The position numbers were made by a program, and so were the translations under genes. Positions 28,357 to 38,276 of a stretch of 64,000 nucleotides of DNA are shown here, piece by piece. The stretch's first letter is position 1; the number at the start of each line of letters is the position of its first letter. A model generated the notes under the pieces. That model made no database searches, was not told the origin of the DNA, and saw only the letters and a program-made list of their open reading frames with translations. Source of the DNA: Bacilli bacterium (GTDB lineage Bacteria; Bacillota_I; Bacilli_A; ML615J-28; CAG-313); assembly GCA_017411715.1 (NCBI GenBank), contig JAFQPO010000002.1:62001-126000 (forward strand), written 5' to 3'.

Positions 28357-29634
28357 TTATTTAATTTCAGTTACTCCCATATATGGAATTAATACTTCAG
28401 GGACTTTGATTGTGCCATCTGCTTGTTGATAATTTTCAATTACTGCGATTACACAACGACCAACAGCAAGGCCTGAACCATTAAGTGTGTGTACATATTC
28501 AGTTTTTGCATCTTTTGTAGGACGGAATCTTATGTTTGCACGTCTTGCTTGATAATCTTCAGCGTTACTAATAGATGCTATTTCACGATATGTATTTTGA
28601 CTTGGTAACCAAACTTCAATATCATAAGTTGTTGCCATACCAAATCCCATATCACCGGTACATAATTCAACTACACGATAAGGTATTTTTAATTCTTTTA
28701 ATACAGCTTCACTGTTTAAAACCATTTCATCTAATTCTTTATATGATTCTTCTGGGCGAGCAAATTTAATTAATTCAACTTTATTAAACTGATGTTGGCG
28801 TAAGATACCTTTAGTATCACGTCCTGCACTACCTGCTTCTGCTCTAAAAGCTGTAGTATAAGATGCATATTTGATAGGTAATAAATCACCATCAATAATT
28901 TCATCACGATACATATTAATTGTAGGAACTTCTGCAGTAGGATTTAAATACCAATCTTCTTCATCAGAAACTACATGATATGCATCTTCTTCAAATTTAG
29001 GGAATTGTCCTGTACCAATCATACTAGCACGGTTTACAATATATGGTGGAATTACTTCAGTATATCCATGTTTTTTAGAATGTAAATCCATCATAAAGCT
29101 AATTAAAGCTCTTTCTAATCTAGCACCTAAGCCCTTATAAATAACAAATCTTGACCCTGTTACTTTAGCAGCTCTTCCGAAATCGAAAATACCAAGTTTT
29201 TCACCAAGTTCTGCATGATCTTTTGGTTCAAAGTCAAATTTAGTTGGTTCCATAAAAGTTTTCATTACTCTATTTTCTGTTTCATCTTTACCAACTTTAA
29301 CATTTAAGTTAACAAGATTTGGTGTAATTAGCATATTGTATCTGATTTTTTCTTCAAGTTCTGTAACTTCTGCTTCAATTGCTTTAATTTCATCACCTAA
29401 ATGAGCAACACTTTGTAAAACTTCAGTTGCATCTTGTTTATTTCTTTTTAATTCGCCAATTTGTTTACTTTTTTGATTTCTTTCATTTTTTAAAGCTTCA
29501 ACTGTAGTAAGAAGTTCTCTTCTTTTAATATCCATAGCTTGAACATCTCTTAAATAAGAAAAGTCTCCACCACGTGTGTTTAATCTTCTTATTACTTCTT
29601 CTACATCTTCTCTAATTAATTTAATATCTAACAT
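28357..29634 (-). CDS. serS: Seryl-tRNA synthetase
   Basis: SerS charges tRNA-Ser. The 425-residue class II synthetase has the N-terminal coiled-coil arm (about residues 30-105), motif 2 FRAEAGSAGRDTKGILRQH and motif 3 NGSGLAVGRCVIAVIENYQ. I start it at ATG 29634 with AAAGGAG upstream: the open frame extends 50 codons further, but that part is the T-box leader, not protein. It is 0.3 kb downstream of gyrA but has its own promoter. Confidence 0.97.
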   Translation of the reverse strand: MLDIKLIREDVEEVIRRLNTRGGDFSYLRDVQAMDIKRRELLTTVEALKNERNQKSKQIGELKRNKQDATEVLQSVAHLGDEIKAIEAEVTELEEKIRYNMLITPNLVNLNVKVGKDETENRVMKTFMEPTKFDFEPKDHAELGEKLGIFDFGRAAKVTGSRFVIYKGLGARLERALISFMMDLHSKKHGYTEVIPPYIVNRASMIGTGQFPKFEEDAYHVVSDEEDWYLNPTAEVPTINMYRDEIIDGDLLPIKYASYTTAFRAEAGSAGRDTKGILRQHQFNKVELIKFARPEESYKELDEMVLNSEAVLKELKIPYRVVELCTGDMGFGMATTYDIEVWLPSQNTYREIASISNAEDYQARRANIRFRPTKDAKTEYVHTLNGSGLAVGRCVIAVIENYQQADGTIKVPEVLIPYMGVTEIK

Positions 29635-29640
29635 AATATC

Positions 29641-29882
29641 TCCTTTCAATAGAAAAGTCCCTGTAAGCAAAAACGCTATACAGGGACGAATGTTTTTATC
29701 CGCGGTACCACCCACATTAGAGTACAAACTCTCTCTTAAAGACATAACGGGTCTTACCGGTTCTTCTTTCGAAGACATCTCCAAGGTAGATTCATAATAC
29801 TTCTTAGTTAATTTTCACCAACCATTAACTCTCTACAATAAGAAATATAACTACTATTCCTCTTCATCGATTTTATTGATTA
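29641..29882 (-). promoter_or_regulatory. T-box leader, serine-specific, controlling serS
   Basis: On the minus strand the leader has the stem I kink-turn GATGA, an AGTAG loop-E-like motif, and a specifier UCU (29790-29788) followed by A, then the T-box GTGGGTGGTACCGCG (29715-29701) and a terminator stem GTCCCTGTA / TACAGGGAC with T residues (about 29652-29686). UCU is a Ser codon, which fits the downstream serS. Uncharged tRNA-Ser would stabilise the antiterminator and raise expression. Confidence 0.93.
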
Positions 29883-29889
29883 CTTTAAA

Positions 29890-29918
29890 ATTATATTATA
29901 TTATCTACAATTTGTCAA
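29890..29918 (-). promoter_or_regulatory. SigA-type promoter of the serS T-box transcript
   Basis: Consensus TTGACA (29918-29913) and TATAAT (29895-29890) are 17 bases apart on the minus strand. Confidence 0.75.
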
Positions 29919-29939
29919 TTTTTATACAAATAATCAGTA

Positions 29940-32546
29940 TTATTCTTCGTCGTCATCAACTTCTTCATCAGACGTTAATTCTTCTAACTCAGTCGGCATA
30001 ACAACTTCATTTTGTTCTAACTCATCATTTTGATTTAATTCAATATTTTCATCTTCTTCGTCGTCTCCACGAGGAACAACTGCTATAGATGCAACTGAGT
30101 GTCCATCATTTAGTGTAATAATTCTTACACCAACAGTATCTCTACCAATTGTAGATATTTGATCAAGATGAGTTCTTACAACCATTCCTTTATCTGTAAC
30201 AATAATTAAATCATCATCACCAGTAACAATATGCATACAAGCAGGTATTCCGTTTTTATCTGTTAAATTCATAAATTTAACGCCTTTTCCATTTCTACCT
30301 TTTGTTTTAAATGCTTCAACGCTTGTACGTTTTCCATAACCGTTAGATGTTAAGATAATTATTTCGTCAGATTCGCTATTAACAACACACATTCCAATAA
30401 GTTTTTCACCATCAGCAACTTTAATACCTTTAACACCTAAAGCAGCACGTTTTGTTGGTCTTACTGTATCTTCTTGGAATCTGCTTGCCTTACCATTAGA
30501 TGCGCCTAAAATAATATCTTTTGTACCATCAGTTAACGCAACATCAATTAATACATCATCTTCAGCTAAAAGAATTGCTCTAATACCTGTTGAACGAATA
30601 TTTTTATATTCTGTTATTTCGGTTTTCTTGATTACACCTTTTTTAGTTGCGAAAATCAAATATTTTCCTGGTTGTTCTACAGTTTCAACATTGATTACAG
30701 CAGTTAAAGTTTCGTTTTCTTCAAATGGTAATAAGTTAACAAGAGGTAGACCTTTTGATGTTCTACTAGCAGCCGGTATTTGGAACGCCTTCATTGTATA
30801 AACTTTACCAAAATTTGTAAAGAACAATAAGTTATCATGACTTGATGAATAAATAATATGTTCAACAAAGTCATCACTTTGCATTTTTGTTCCTGTTATA
30901 CCTTTACCGCCTCTTCGTTGAGCCTTATATGTATCAACGCTCATACGTTTGATATAACCTTTGTTAGTTATTGTGATAATAATATCATCAACTGGAATTA
31001 AATCTTCATCATTTACATCTAATTCACTTGTATAGTCAATTTGACTCTTTCTGTCATCGCCATACTTTCTTTGTGTTTCAGAAATTTCTTCCACAATAAC
31101 AGCCATTTTCTTATCATGGTTTGCAAGAATTTCTTCAAGAGTTTCCACTTTTGATTGTAATTCTGCTTTTTCATTTTGCAATTTTTCAACTTGTAAACCT
31201 GTTAAAGTTTGAAGTCTCATATCTAGAATTGCTTTTGCTTGAATTTCTGTTAATAAGAAGTTTTCGATTAGTTTGCTACTAGCAATATCTGGTGAAGGTG
31301 AAGCTTTGATTACTGCAACAACTTCATCAATACTTGCTAAAGCAATTAATAACCCTTCAACTATATGAAGTCTCGCTTTTGCTTTATCTAAATCATATTG
31401 AGTTCTTCTAGTTATTACATCAATTTGGTGATCTACATAACATTCAATTATTTGTTTTAGGTTGAAAACACGAGGTTGGCCATGATCTAACGCAATCATA
31501 TTAATACCATAAGTAATTTGCATTTGTGTATGTTTGTATAAATTATTTAAAATTACTTTCGCATTAGCATCTTTTCTTAATTCAATTACAATTTTCATCC
31601 CTTTACGTGTTGATTCATCACGAAGATCTGTAACACCTTCAATAATTTTTTCAGATGCAAGTTCTGCGATTCTTTCAAGTAATCTAGTTTTGTTAACTTG
31701 ATAAGGAATTTCTGTAATTATAATTTCTTGTTTGTTATTAGATAATTTAACAATTTTTACTTTTGATCTTATTGTTATAGTTCCAGTTCCTGTGTGATAT
31801 GCTTTTTTAACTTGCGCTAAATCCATAATCAACCCACCAGTAGGGAAGTCAGGTGCAGGAATGTACTCCATTAGCTCATCAACAGTTATATCAGGATTTT
31901 TAATGTATGCTAAAACACCATTAATAACTTCAGTTAAGTTGTGTGTTGGAATATTTGTAGCCATACCTACAGCGATACCTGTTGCGCCATTAACTAAAAT
32001 ATTTGGATATCTAGATGGTAAAACTACAGGTTCTGTTTCACTGCCATCATAGTTATCTTGGAAATCAACCGTATTTTTGTCTAAATCTTTTAGCATTTCA
32101 CTAGCAAGTTTTGACATTCTTGCTTCAGTATAACGCATTGCTGCTGCTGGGTCACCATCGACAGAACCAAAGTTACCATGTCCATCTACTAATGGATATC
32201 TATAACTAAAGTCTTGAGCCATACGTACCATAGCTTCATAAACTGCAGTATCACCATGTGGGTGATATTTACCTATTACGTCCCCGACGATACGAGCAGA
32301 CTTTTTATGTGGTCTATCACTATAAACACCTAATTCATTCATAGCATGTAATATTCTACGATGAACAGGTTTCATACCATCTCTAACATCAGGTAACGCA
32401 CGAGACACAATTACACTCATTGCGTAACTTAGAAATGAGTTTTTCATTTCATGATTTATATCTACTTCTACAACATTATGTGCGATTTCTTCTGTTGTTA
32501 CAGGAAGAACTTGCACTTCAGAACTTATTTTATCTTTCTTACTCAT
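29940..32546 (-). CDS. gyrA: DNA gyrase subunit A
   Basis: GyrA is the breakage-reunion subunit that introduces negative supercoils with GyrB. The 868-residue protein has the catalytic Tyr in [14 protein letters not shown], the quinolone region [17 protein letters not shown] and the gyrase-defining GyrA box QRRGGKG. The final 45 residues are strongly acidic (runs such as DDEEDE and EEVDDDEE), extending beyond the last beta-propeller blade. The ATG is 12 bases after gyrB with AGGAGG. Confidence 0.97.
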   Translation of the reverse strand: MSKKDKISSEVQVLPVTTEEIAHNVVEVDINHEMKNSFLSYAMSVIVSRALPDVRDGMKPVHRRILHAMNELGVYSDRPHKKSARIVGDVIGKYHPHGDTAVYEAMVRMAQDFSYRYPLVDGHGNFGSVDGDPAAAMRYTEARMSKLASEMLKDLDKNTVDFQDNYDGSETEPVVLPSRYPNILVNGATGIAVGMATNIPTHNLTEVINGVLAYIKNPDITVDELMEYIPAPDFPTGGLIMDLAQVKKAYHTGTGTITIRSKVKIVKLSNNKQEIIITEIPYQVNKTRLLERIAELASEKIIEGVTDLRDESTRKGMKIVIELRKDANAKVILNNLYKHTQMQITYGINMIALDHGQPRVFNLKQIIECYVDHQIDVITRRTQYDLDKAKARLHIVEGLLIALASIDEVVAVIKASPSPDIASSKLIENFLLTEIQAKAILDMRLQTLTGLQVEKLQNEKAELQSKVETLEEILANHDKKMAVIVEEISETQRKYGDDRKSQIDYTSELDVNDEDLIPVDDIIITITNKGYIKRMSVDTYKAQRRGGKGITGTKMQSDDFVEHIIYSSSHDNLLFFTNFGKVYTMKAFQIPAASRTSKGLPLVNLLPFEENETLTAVINVETVEQPGKYLIFATKKGVIKKTEITEYKNIRSTGIRAILLAEDDVLIDVALTDGTKDIILGASNGKASRFQEDTVRPTKRAALGVKGIKVADGEKLIGMCVVNSESDEIIILTSNGYGKRTSVEAFKTKGRNGKGVKFMNLTDKNGIPACMHIVTGDDDLIIVTDKGMVVRTHLDQISTIGRDTVGVRIITLNDGHSVASIAVVPRGDDEEDENIELNQNDELEQNEVVMPTELEELTSDEEVDDDEE

Positions 32547-32558
32547 ACATCAGTCCTC

Positions 32559-34475
32559 CTATACATCCAGATTTTGAACATAGACAGCATTTTCTTCAAT
32601 AAATTCTCGACGAGGTTCTACATCGTCTCCCATCAATGTACTAAAAATTCTATCTGCTTCAATTGTATCTTCTAGTGATACTCTTATTAAAGTTCTATAT
32701 CTTGGGTCCATTGTAGTGTCCCATAATTGTTCTGCATTCATTTCCCCTAAACCTTTATAACGTTGAATATTTGGCTTTGGTCCGAATGTTTTTAGTTTTT
32801 CTTCTAACTCTTCATCACTATATGCGTATTCTACCCTCTTATTTTGCGCAATTTTGAATAATGGAGGCTGAGCTATATAAATATAGCCCTTCTCTATTAA
32901 AGGTCGCATATAGCGGTAAAAAAAGGTCAATAATAACGTTCTAATATGTGCGCCGTCGACGTCGGCATCGGTCATTATAACAATTTTATGATATCTAGCT
33001 AATGTAATGTCAAAATCATCTTGAATACCTGTTCCTATAGCTTGTATCATAGAAATAATTTCTTTGTTACTAAGTATTCTATCCACTCTTGCTTTTTCAA
33101 CATTTAACACTTTTCCTCTTAAAGGAAGAATAGCCTGATAGAAACTTTCTCTACCTTGTTTTGCTGAACCTCCGGCAGAATCACCTTCGACTATATACAT
33201 TTCACTTATAACAGGGTCTTTACTTCTGCAATCTGCAAGTTTAGAGGCAAAACCCAACGAATCAAGTGGACTTTTCTTACGAGTTGCTTCTCTAGCCTTT
33301 TTGGCAGCAATTCTAGCGCGAAGAGCAAGCACTGCTTTTTCAACAATAGTTCTAGCGCTACCAGGATTTTCTTTCAAATATGCATCAAATTGATCACTCA
33401 TAACTTGAGAAACAATTCTTCTTACTTCAGTATTACCAAGTTTTGTCTTAGTTTGTCCTTCAAATTGAGGTTCACTAACCTTACAAGAAACGATTGCGGT
33501 TAATCCTTCTCTAACATCGTCTCCTGATAAACTTTCATCTTTTTTGAATATACCCGCATTACGGGCGTATGTATTTAATATTCTAGTTAAGCTTGTTCTA
33601 TATCCCTCTTCGTGTGTTCCTCCTTCATGAGTATGAATATTATTAACGAAAGAATATAGATTTGATGTGTAATCTTCTGTATACTGGAACGCAATTTCAA
33701 TTTGTGTTCCTTCAATTTCTTCAAAAATAGAAACAATATCAGTATGAATCGGCGTTTTAGACTTGTTCAAGAACTTAACATATTCAACTATCCCGCCATC
33801 ATAGCAGTATTTAATGCCCCTTGGTGCTTCAGTATTTCTATTATCTGATATATTTAGTTTTAATCCTTTATTTAAAAAGGCCAATTGTTGTATTCTTTGA
33901 CGTAAAGTTTCATAATCAAATGATGTTGTTTCTCTAAAAATCTCTGAATCGGGTTTAAAAATTACAGTTGTGCCGGTATAATCCGCATCACCAATTACTG
34001 TTAATTCACATTCTCTTTTCCCTCTGGTAAACTTTTGATAATGTAATTTACCATTTCTTGCGACATAAACTTCTAACCATTCGCTTAAAGCATTAACAAC
34101 AGATGCGCCTACGCCGTGTAGTCCACCAGAAACTTTATAACTCGAACTATCAAACTTTCCACCGGCATGAAGTACAGTAAAAATCGTTTCAACCGCTGAA
34201 ACTTTTGTCTTAGGATGAATATCAACAGGCATACCTCTTCCGTTATCCACAACTTTTATCAAGTTATCCCCAAAGATTTCCACATTTATTTCGTTACAAT
34301 ATCCAGCTAAAGCTTCATCTATAGAGTTATCAACAATTTCCCATACAAGATGGTGTAGCCCTCTTATGCCGGTCGACCCAATATACATCCCCGGTCTTTT
34401 GCGAACTGCTTCAAGGCCTTCTAAGACCTGAATACTACTGGAATCATAAGAATTTTTAATTTCATTTTCTGCCAT
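32559..34475 (-). CDS. gyrB: DNA gyrase subunit B
   Basis: GyrB supplies the ATPase of gyrase. The 638-residue protein has the GHKL motifs ([40 protein letters not shown]) and the Toprim block [13 protein letters not shown] with [20 protein letters not shown] use ATG 34475, which has AAGGAGG 9 bases upstream and gives MAENEI; it overlaps recF by 14 bases. Confidence 0.97.
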   Translation of the reverse strand: MAENEIKNSYDSSSIQVLEGLEAVRKRPGMYIGSTGIRGLHHLVWEIVDNSIDEALAGYCNEINVEIFGDNLIKVVDNGRGMPVDIHPKTKVSAVETIFTVLHAGGKFDSSSYKVSGGLHGVGASVVNALSEWLEVYVARNGKLHYQKFTRGKRECELTVIGDADYTGTTVIFKPDSEIFRETTSFDYETLRQRIQQLAFLNKGLKLNISDNRNTEAPRGIKYCYDGGIVEYVKFLNKSKTPIHTDIVSIFEEIEGTQIEIAFQYTEDYTSNLYSFVNNIHTHEGGTHEEGYRTSLTRILNTYARNAGIFKKDESLSGDDVREGLTAIVSCKVSEPQFEGQTKTKLGNTEVRRIVSQVMSDQFDAYLKENPGSARTIVEKAVLALRARIAAKKAREATRKKSPLDSLGFASKLADCRSKDPVISEMYIVEGDSAGGSAKQGRESFYQAILPLRGKVLNVEKARVDRILSNKEIISMIQAIGTGIQDDFDITLARYHKIVIMTDADVDGAHIRTLLLTFFYRYMRPLIEKGYIYIAQPPLFKIAQNKRVEYAYSDEELEEKLKTFGPKPNIQRYKGLGEMNAEQLWDTTMDPRYRTLIRVSLEDTIEADRIFSTLMGDDVEPRREFIEENAVYVQNLDV

Positions 34476-35559
34476 GTTGAGTTTCCTCCTTTTCATTTAA
34501 ATATATGACATTTGCATTAATAAGCATCTTCTTATCTATATCAGACAACGTTGTAGTTGTCATAATTACTTGTTTTACATTTTGAAACAAAGAGAGTAGT
34601 TTATTTTGTTTTGACGCATCTAATTCTCCGAATACGTCATCTAGCAGAACTATCGGACTCACTTTTTTTTCTTTACAAAACATCTCAGATAAAGCAATTT
34701 TAACGCATAGAAGCGCTGCTTTTTGTTGCCCTTGAGACCCGTACTCTCCTATATTTTTATTATTTATAATAAAAATATAGTCATCTTTATGTGGACCATA
34801 TTGCGTGGTCCCTTTTTTTACTTCTTCATAATATAGCGCTTTTGTTTTTTCACAAAACTCTTTTTTCTCAACAGAAGGTAAATAAACCAACTTCAGTTCA
34901 TCGAAAGAACCAAACATTCTTTTGTATGTCCCATCAAGAACATTATTTATGTTGTTAACAAAAGAACATCTCATATCAATTATTTTATTTCCTTCTACAA
35001 TCAACCGTTCAGTAAGTGTATCCAGCAACGTTTTATTTCTTACTGAACTGTCTTGCTGCATTATTTTTAACAAAGCGTTTCTTTCTTTTAATATCTTATT
35101 GTACTCATTCGATACAAAAAGGTATTCTCTAGAAAGTTGACACAACATAGTGTTTATAAATTTTCTCCTAAATAAAGAGCCGCTTAAAAAGAACATTATA
35201 TTCGATGGACTATAACATACTACAGGCAAATTTCCAACGTAATTTCCCAAGGTTTTCACAAATTCATTATCCACCTTAATTCTTTTTAAATTGTTTGAAT
35301 ATAAAAGTATCACGGTTTTTTTGCTTTTTCCATCACTAAACTCACCTTTAATGGCGAATTTATCAGCATTATATTGAATCATTTCAGCATCTGCTTTAGC
35401 TCTAAACGATTTAGCCAAACAAAGAGTATGAATAGCCTCAACAAGGGTTGTTTTCCCTATCGCATTATCTCCAACCACTATATTTAGCCCCTTTTTAAAG
35501 CCAACAAAAGACTGCTTATAACATCTAAAAGTACTTACATATAGTTTCTCTATGTACAT
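34462..35559 (-). CDS. recF: DNA replication and repair protein RecF
   Basis: RecF is an SMC-like ATPase that marks single-strand gaps for RecA loading. The 365-residue protein has Walker [17 protein letters not shown], the signature region [19 protein letters not shown] and Walker [14 protein letters not shown]. It shares one base with rlbA upstream and overlaps gyrB, so rlbA-recF-gyrB-gyrA is one operon in Bacillus order. Confidence 0.96.
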   Translation of the reverse strand: MYIEKLYVSTFRCYKQSFVGFKKGLNIVVGDNAIGKTTLVEAIHTLCLAKSFRAKADAEMIQYNADKFAIKGEFSDGKSKKTVILLYSNNLKRIKVDNEFVKTLGNYVGNLPVVCYSPSNIMFFLSGSLFRRKFINTMLCQLSREYLFVSNEYNKILKERNALLKIMQQDSSVRNKTLLDTLTERLIVEGNKIIDMRCSFVNNINNVLDGTYKRMFGSFDELKLVYLPSVEKKEFCEKTKALYYEEVKKGTTQYGPHKDDYIFIINNKNIGEYGSQGQQKAALLCVKIALSEMFCKEKKVSPIVLLDDVFGELDASKQNKLLSLFQNVKQVIMTTTTLSDIDKKMLINANVIYLNEKEETQHGRK

Positions 35560-35771
35560 TAATCAGCTACAACCTTAATAAAATGCCCATTGATCGATAA
35601 AACAACCCCTGGATAGAGCTTTTTACCCCTCTCAAACACCCTATTTGACTCAATTTCAACCACATTTTCCGATAAAAACGTCTTTGTTTCACTGCCGTTT
35701 GAGACAGCTCCCATATACTTTAATAACTGTCCAACAGTAATGTATTCAGTACTAATAGAAACCTCTTTCAT
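35559..35771 (-). CDS. rlbA: S4-domain protein YaaA/RlbA
   Basis: The 70-residue protein is a single S4 RNA-binding domain (ITVGQLLKYMGAVSNGSETKTFLSEN). Its homologue lies between dnaN and recF in Bacillus, and a role in ribosome biogenesis has been proposed there. Here the gene keeps its link to recF, but dnaN is 2.5 kb away on the far side of an AT-rich region and the ParA cassette. Confidence 0.92.
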   Translation of the reverse strand: MKEVSISTEYITVGQLLKYMGAVSNGSETKTFLSENVVEIESNRVFERGKKLYPGVVLSINGHFIKVVAD

Positions 35772-35794
35772 AACCGTCCTCTCCTTACTTTATT

Positions 35795-35823
35795 ATTATA
35801 CCATAAACACGCTTATTTTGCCA
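35795..35823 (-). promoter_or_regulatory. Promoter of rlbA-recF-gyrB-gyrA
   Basis: A perfect TATAAT with a TGG extension (35800-35795, minus strand) lies 24 bases upstream of rlbA. The -35 (TGGCAA at 17 bases) is weak, which an extended -10 can tolerate. Confidence 0.55.
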
Positions 35824-36144
35824 CAAATTAGCCTCTTTTTTTGCCCCTTGTTTTTTAATTAATTTTATGACGTTTTTCACAGCATTTTCGTTGGTTTTAC
35901 TAAAAATTTTATTAAGCGAAAATTTCCTAATCATTTTTTGACATTTTCAAATTCTATCTCGTTTAAACCGTTTTTTTTGTATGTATTTATGTATATTCCT
36001 TATTTTATATATAATATATTAAAAGTGCATTTCAAAAAGATTCCTGTGTTGTTTTTTTTAGATAAAATCAGTAATTTTTAAGCCGTTTTGTCATTTTTTT
36101 TAAAAGTTTTAATTTACAAGTTTTTTACGATTACATAAAAGAGT

Positions 36145-36191
36145 AAAAGAATATTTATTTTTTTAATACATTAAATAAAAAAATATTTACA
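36145..36191. repeat. 47-bp direct repeat, copy 1
   Basis: This segment begins AAAAGAATATTTATTTTT and ends AAATATTTACA. Copy 2 lies at 36249-36295 with the same ends, the same length and a few internal changes. Each copy is itself a rough inverted repeat around its centre. Confidence 0.7.
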
Positions 36192-36248
36192 TTTTTAATG
36201 TTTTATTTAAAAAAGCAAAAACATATATATTTATTTATACTTTTATTT

Positions 36249-36295
36249 AAAAGAATATTTATTTTTATAAATAATTAAATATAAAAATATTTACA
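36249..36295. repeat. 47-bp direct repeat, copy 2
   Basis: Second copy of the unit at 36145-36191, 104 bases downstream. The ends are identical and the centre differs at several positions. Both lie at the rlbA side of the field of TTTTAWTTTAAAA elements. Confidence 0.7.
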
Positions 36296-36828
36296 ATTAT
36301 ATTTAATTGCTTACATCTTGTTTTAAAGCTTTATTACTTTACACAATTAAATAATTAAATAAAAACTTGTTTTATAATTTTAAAAACTTTTAAAGTAAAA
36401 CCTTTTTCGGTAAAAAACACACTTTTTTGTTTTATTTTAAAAGCATTTTTAGAAATGCTGTTCTACTTTTTTACAAAATTAACTTTTATTTTAAAACCTT
36501 TCGCAACATCAAACACTTTTATTTTAAAACTTTTTCTGTTGTCGAAGATAATTTTTTACTTTTAAATTAAAACAATTGTTTATTTAATTTTAATTTAAAA
36601 GTTATTTTTACGCAAATACCTTAGAAATAATTTTAATTTAAAACTTTTTACTTCGATTATTCTTTTAATTTAAAAGCATTTAACTGCTTTTTGTTTCAGC
36701 GTTTGCTCATTCTTTTATCCTTGAATCAATCACCTTTCGACATTTTTACATAAAAACTTATTTATGTATTTATTTATGTTTTTGACAGGTTTTAAGTTGT
36801 AAAAAGTTGATTTTTTTGCAAACGTAAT

Positions 36829-36840
36829 TTTGGCGCCAAA
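36829..36840. repeat. 12-bp GC-centred palindrome
   Basis: TTTGGCGCCAAA is a perfect palindrome and one of the very few GC-rich spots in the AT-extreme region. A second dyad CCGAA / TTCGG with a 6-base centre follows at 36862-36877. Both are about 250 bases upstream of the RHH gene and could be operators. Confidence 0.5.
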
Positions 36841-37056
36841 TTCGCATTTTTCACCAAAATGCCGAATTGGATTTCGGATTTTTTTTAAAAACGCGAGATT
36901 TGGACCAAAAAAGGCCTCATTTTCGATTTCAACTTTGTTTCAAAAGTCATTTTTTTAATTTTCTTTAAAAAACAATCGGTATACAGTGTTTTTAATTTTT
37001 TTGGTGTTGTTTATGTTTTTATGTATAGCAATAAAAAAATATTTAATGCTAATTTG

Positions 37057-37085
37057 TTGAAATTAGTTTTTTATTTTGTTATAAT
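37057..37085 (+). promoter_or_regulatory. SigA-type promoter of the RHH-parA pair
   Basis: TTGAAA and TATAAT are 17 bases apart on the plus strand, 28 bases before the RHH start codon. RHH-ParA systems usually autoregulate at this position. Confidence 0.7.
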
Positions 37086-37113
37086 TAAGTGTATCAAAAA
37101 GGAGAGTGAGATT

Positions 37114-37443
37114 ATGCAAAAACGTACAAACCCTTTTGCAACTCCGTTAAAAAGTGAACCAGTTGCAAAAAAACCTGAAATTGTTGAAGAAGAAGTAATT
37201 GAAGAGGATATTGTTGAAGAATATGTGCCTGTACAAACTTATGTCGCACCAAAACCTCAAAGAGTTCAACAAAAACCTGTTTATGTGCAACCACAAAACA
37301 ATGCTAGAGACAAATATACTTCAACAATGGATCAAGAATTAAGAAGAAAAATTAGAATTGAGTGTGCTAGACGCGGAATTTTATTCAAAACTTTCGTAGA
37401 ACAAGCATGTATTGAGAAATTACAAAGAGAAGGAGTGAAGTAG
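37114..37443 (+). CDS. Ribbon-helix-helix-like DNA-binding partner of ParA
   Basis: The 109-residue protein has a flexible N-terminal half with basic residues 1-20, an acidic stretch near residues 24-35 and a Pro/Gln/Val-rich part, then a compact C-terminal segment (about 66-105: YTSTMDQELRRKIRIECARRG followed by a helix) that reads as a ribbon-helix-helix fold. Small RHH proteins with a disordered N-terminus, such as ParG and omega, bind centromeres and stimulate ParA-type ATPases. The start at 37114 has AAGGAGAG upstream; the frame runs back to 37021 without an initiation site. parA follows at once. RHH identification is by pattern only. Confidence 0.65.
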   Translation: MQKRTNPFATPLKSEPVAKKPEIVEEEVIEEDIVEEYVPVQTYVAPKPQRVQQKPVYVQPQNNARDKYTSTMDQELRRKIRIECARRGILFKTFVEQACIEKLQREGVK

Positions 37444-37444
37444 G

Positions 37445-38230
37445 ATGCCAATTATTTCATCTTTCTGTAAAAAAGGTGGTGTAGGTAAAACAACGTTCCT
37501 TGGTTACTTAGCACACTATTATGCTACAAAAGGAAACAAAGTTTTAATTATTAGCGCCGATGATCAAAATAGTATATTCAGAATTTTTGGTAAAGGAGAT
37601 TTTATCACAAATTCTAACGATGATTACTTTGAATTCTTGTTAGCAGGCAAATGTGAGCCTGGAGACATCGTTTGTGAAGCGAGAATAAATATGTATATCA
37701 TTAAAACCTTAAATACAAACACACTTTCGATGAATTTAACCTTAAAAAGAGCTGAAGAACGCAAATTAAGAGACACAATTGCTGATTTTACCCGCTTTTT
37801 TGACTATATTTTCATCGATTTCCCACCTTCAAGTAGTCGTTTGAGTGAAATTTTGCTGGATATCAGTGACAATATTCTTTTAGTTGTTGGCCTTGATACT
37901 CTTGGTTTAGACGGTTATTTGAACTCAATTCAATATTTTGTTGATTCTGACATAAATTTAGATAAAATTAGCCACATTATACCTACTGGATACCACCCTG
38001 TAAAGCTTGCTCCTAAAAACGCCTTAAAACAACTTAAAAAGCAGGTTGCAGAGTATACTCCTAAGGCTGTTGTAACAACTCCTGTTGCTGATCGCTCAGT
38101 AATTAGAAATTGCCAAGAATTAGGCCTTTCTTTATTCGATTCTGAGAAATTAGACAGCAAATTCCATGAAAAAAACCGAATAACTGTCAAAAATGAGCTT
38201 CAAAGCATCTTTGATGACATCAAATTATAG
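37445..38230 (+). CDS. ParA-family ATPase (chromosome/plasmid partition type)
   Basis: ParA proteins form ATP-dependent gradients on the nucleoid that move partition complexes. The 261-residue protein has the deviant Walker A KKGGVGKTTF (residues 9-18), a Walker A-prime-like ISADDQNS and a Walker B FIDFPPS. It has no N-terminal helix-turn-helix, matching the short ParA types (Soj or type Ib). Its start lies one base after the RHH stop, with AAGGAG upstream. It is close in length to Soj, but no ParB/Spo0J gene is beside it. It points toward the origin, opposite to dnaN and recF. Confidence 0.88.
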   Translation: MPIISSFCKKGGVGKTTFLGYLAHYYATKGNKVLIISADDQNSIFRIFGKGDFITNSNDDYFEFLLAGKCEPGDIVCEARINMYIIKTLNTNTLSMNLTLKRAEERKLRDTIADFTRFFDYIFIDFPPSSSRLSEILLDISDNILLVVGLDTLGLDGYLNSIQYFVDSDINLDKISHIIPTGYHPVKLAPKNALKQLKKQVAEYTPKAVVTTPVADRSVIRNCQELGLSLFDSEKLDSKFHEKNRITVKNELQSIFDDIKL

Positions 38231-38240
38231 TATTTAAGCC

Positions 38241-38270
38241 AAAAAAAAGCCCCTTTTCGGGACTTTTTTT
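38241..38270. terminator. Bidirectional terminator between parA and dnaN
   Basis: A-rich and T-rich flanks surround a short stem AAAAAGCCCC / GGGACTTTTT (one mismatch) with loop TTTTC. It would stop both convergent genes. Confidence 0.8.
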
Positions 38271-38276
38271 ATTTTT

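Larger units (their letters stand above)
35824..37056. repeat. Gene-free AT-extreme region with dispersed palindromic repeats
   Basis: About 1.2 kb with no plausible gene on either strand. It is rich in T- and A-tracts. A 12-13 base near-palindrome of the form TTTTAWTTTAAAA recurs at 36201, 36241, 36430, 36484, 36517, 36560 (reverse orientation), 36588, 36631 and 36663, with a longer variant at 36370. The last seven start 54, 33, 43, 28, 43 and 32 bases apart, mostly close to whole helical turns. It ends at the promoter of the RHH-ParA pair, so a centromere-like or origin-accessory role is inferred, not shown. Confidence 0.7.

Noticed and set aside
29635-29784. 50-residue N-terminal extension of SerS in the same open frame
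   Set aside because: The extension is the translated T-box and terminator stem; the real ATG at 29634 has its own ribosome binding site and begins with the normal SerRS sequence.
36145-36675. CRISPR array
   Set aside because: The repeated units are short AT-only palindromes at uneven spacing with no unique GC-balanced spacers and no cas genes nearby.
37021-37113. Upstream start for the RHH gene
   Set aside because: The added 31 residues cover the promoter -35 and -10 and the ribosome binding site, so they cannot be coding.
37445-38230. Calling the ParA gene soj
   Set aside because: Soj is defined by pairing with Spo0J/ParB; no such gene is in the window and the partner is an RHH-like protein, so I left the symbol empty.
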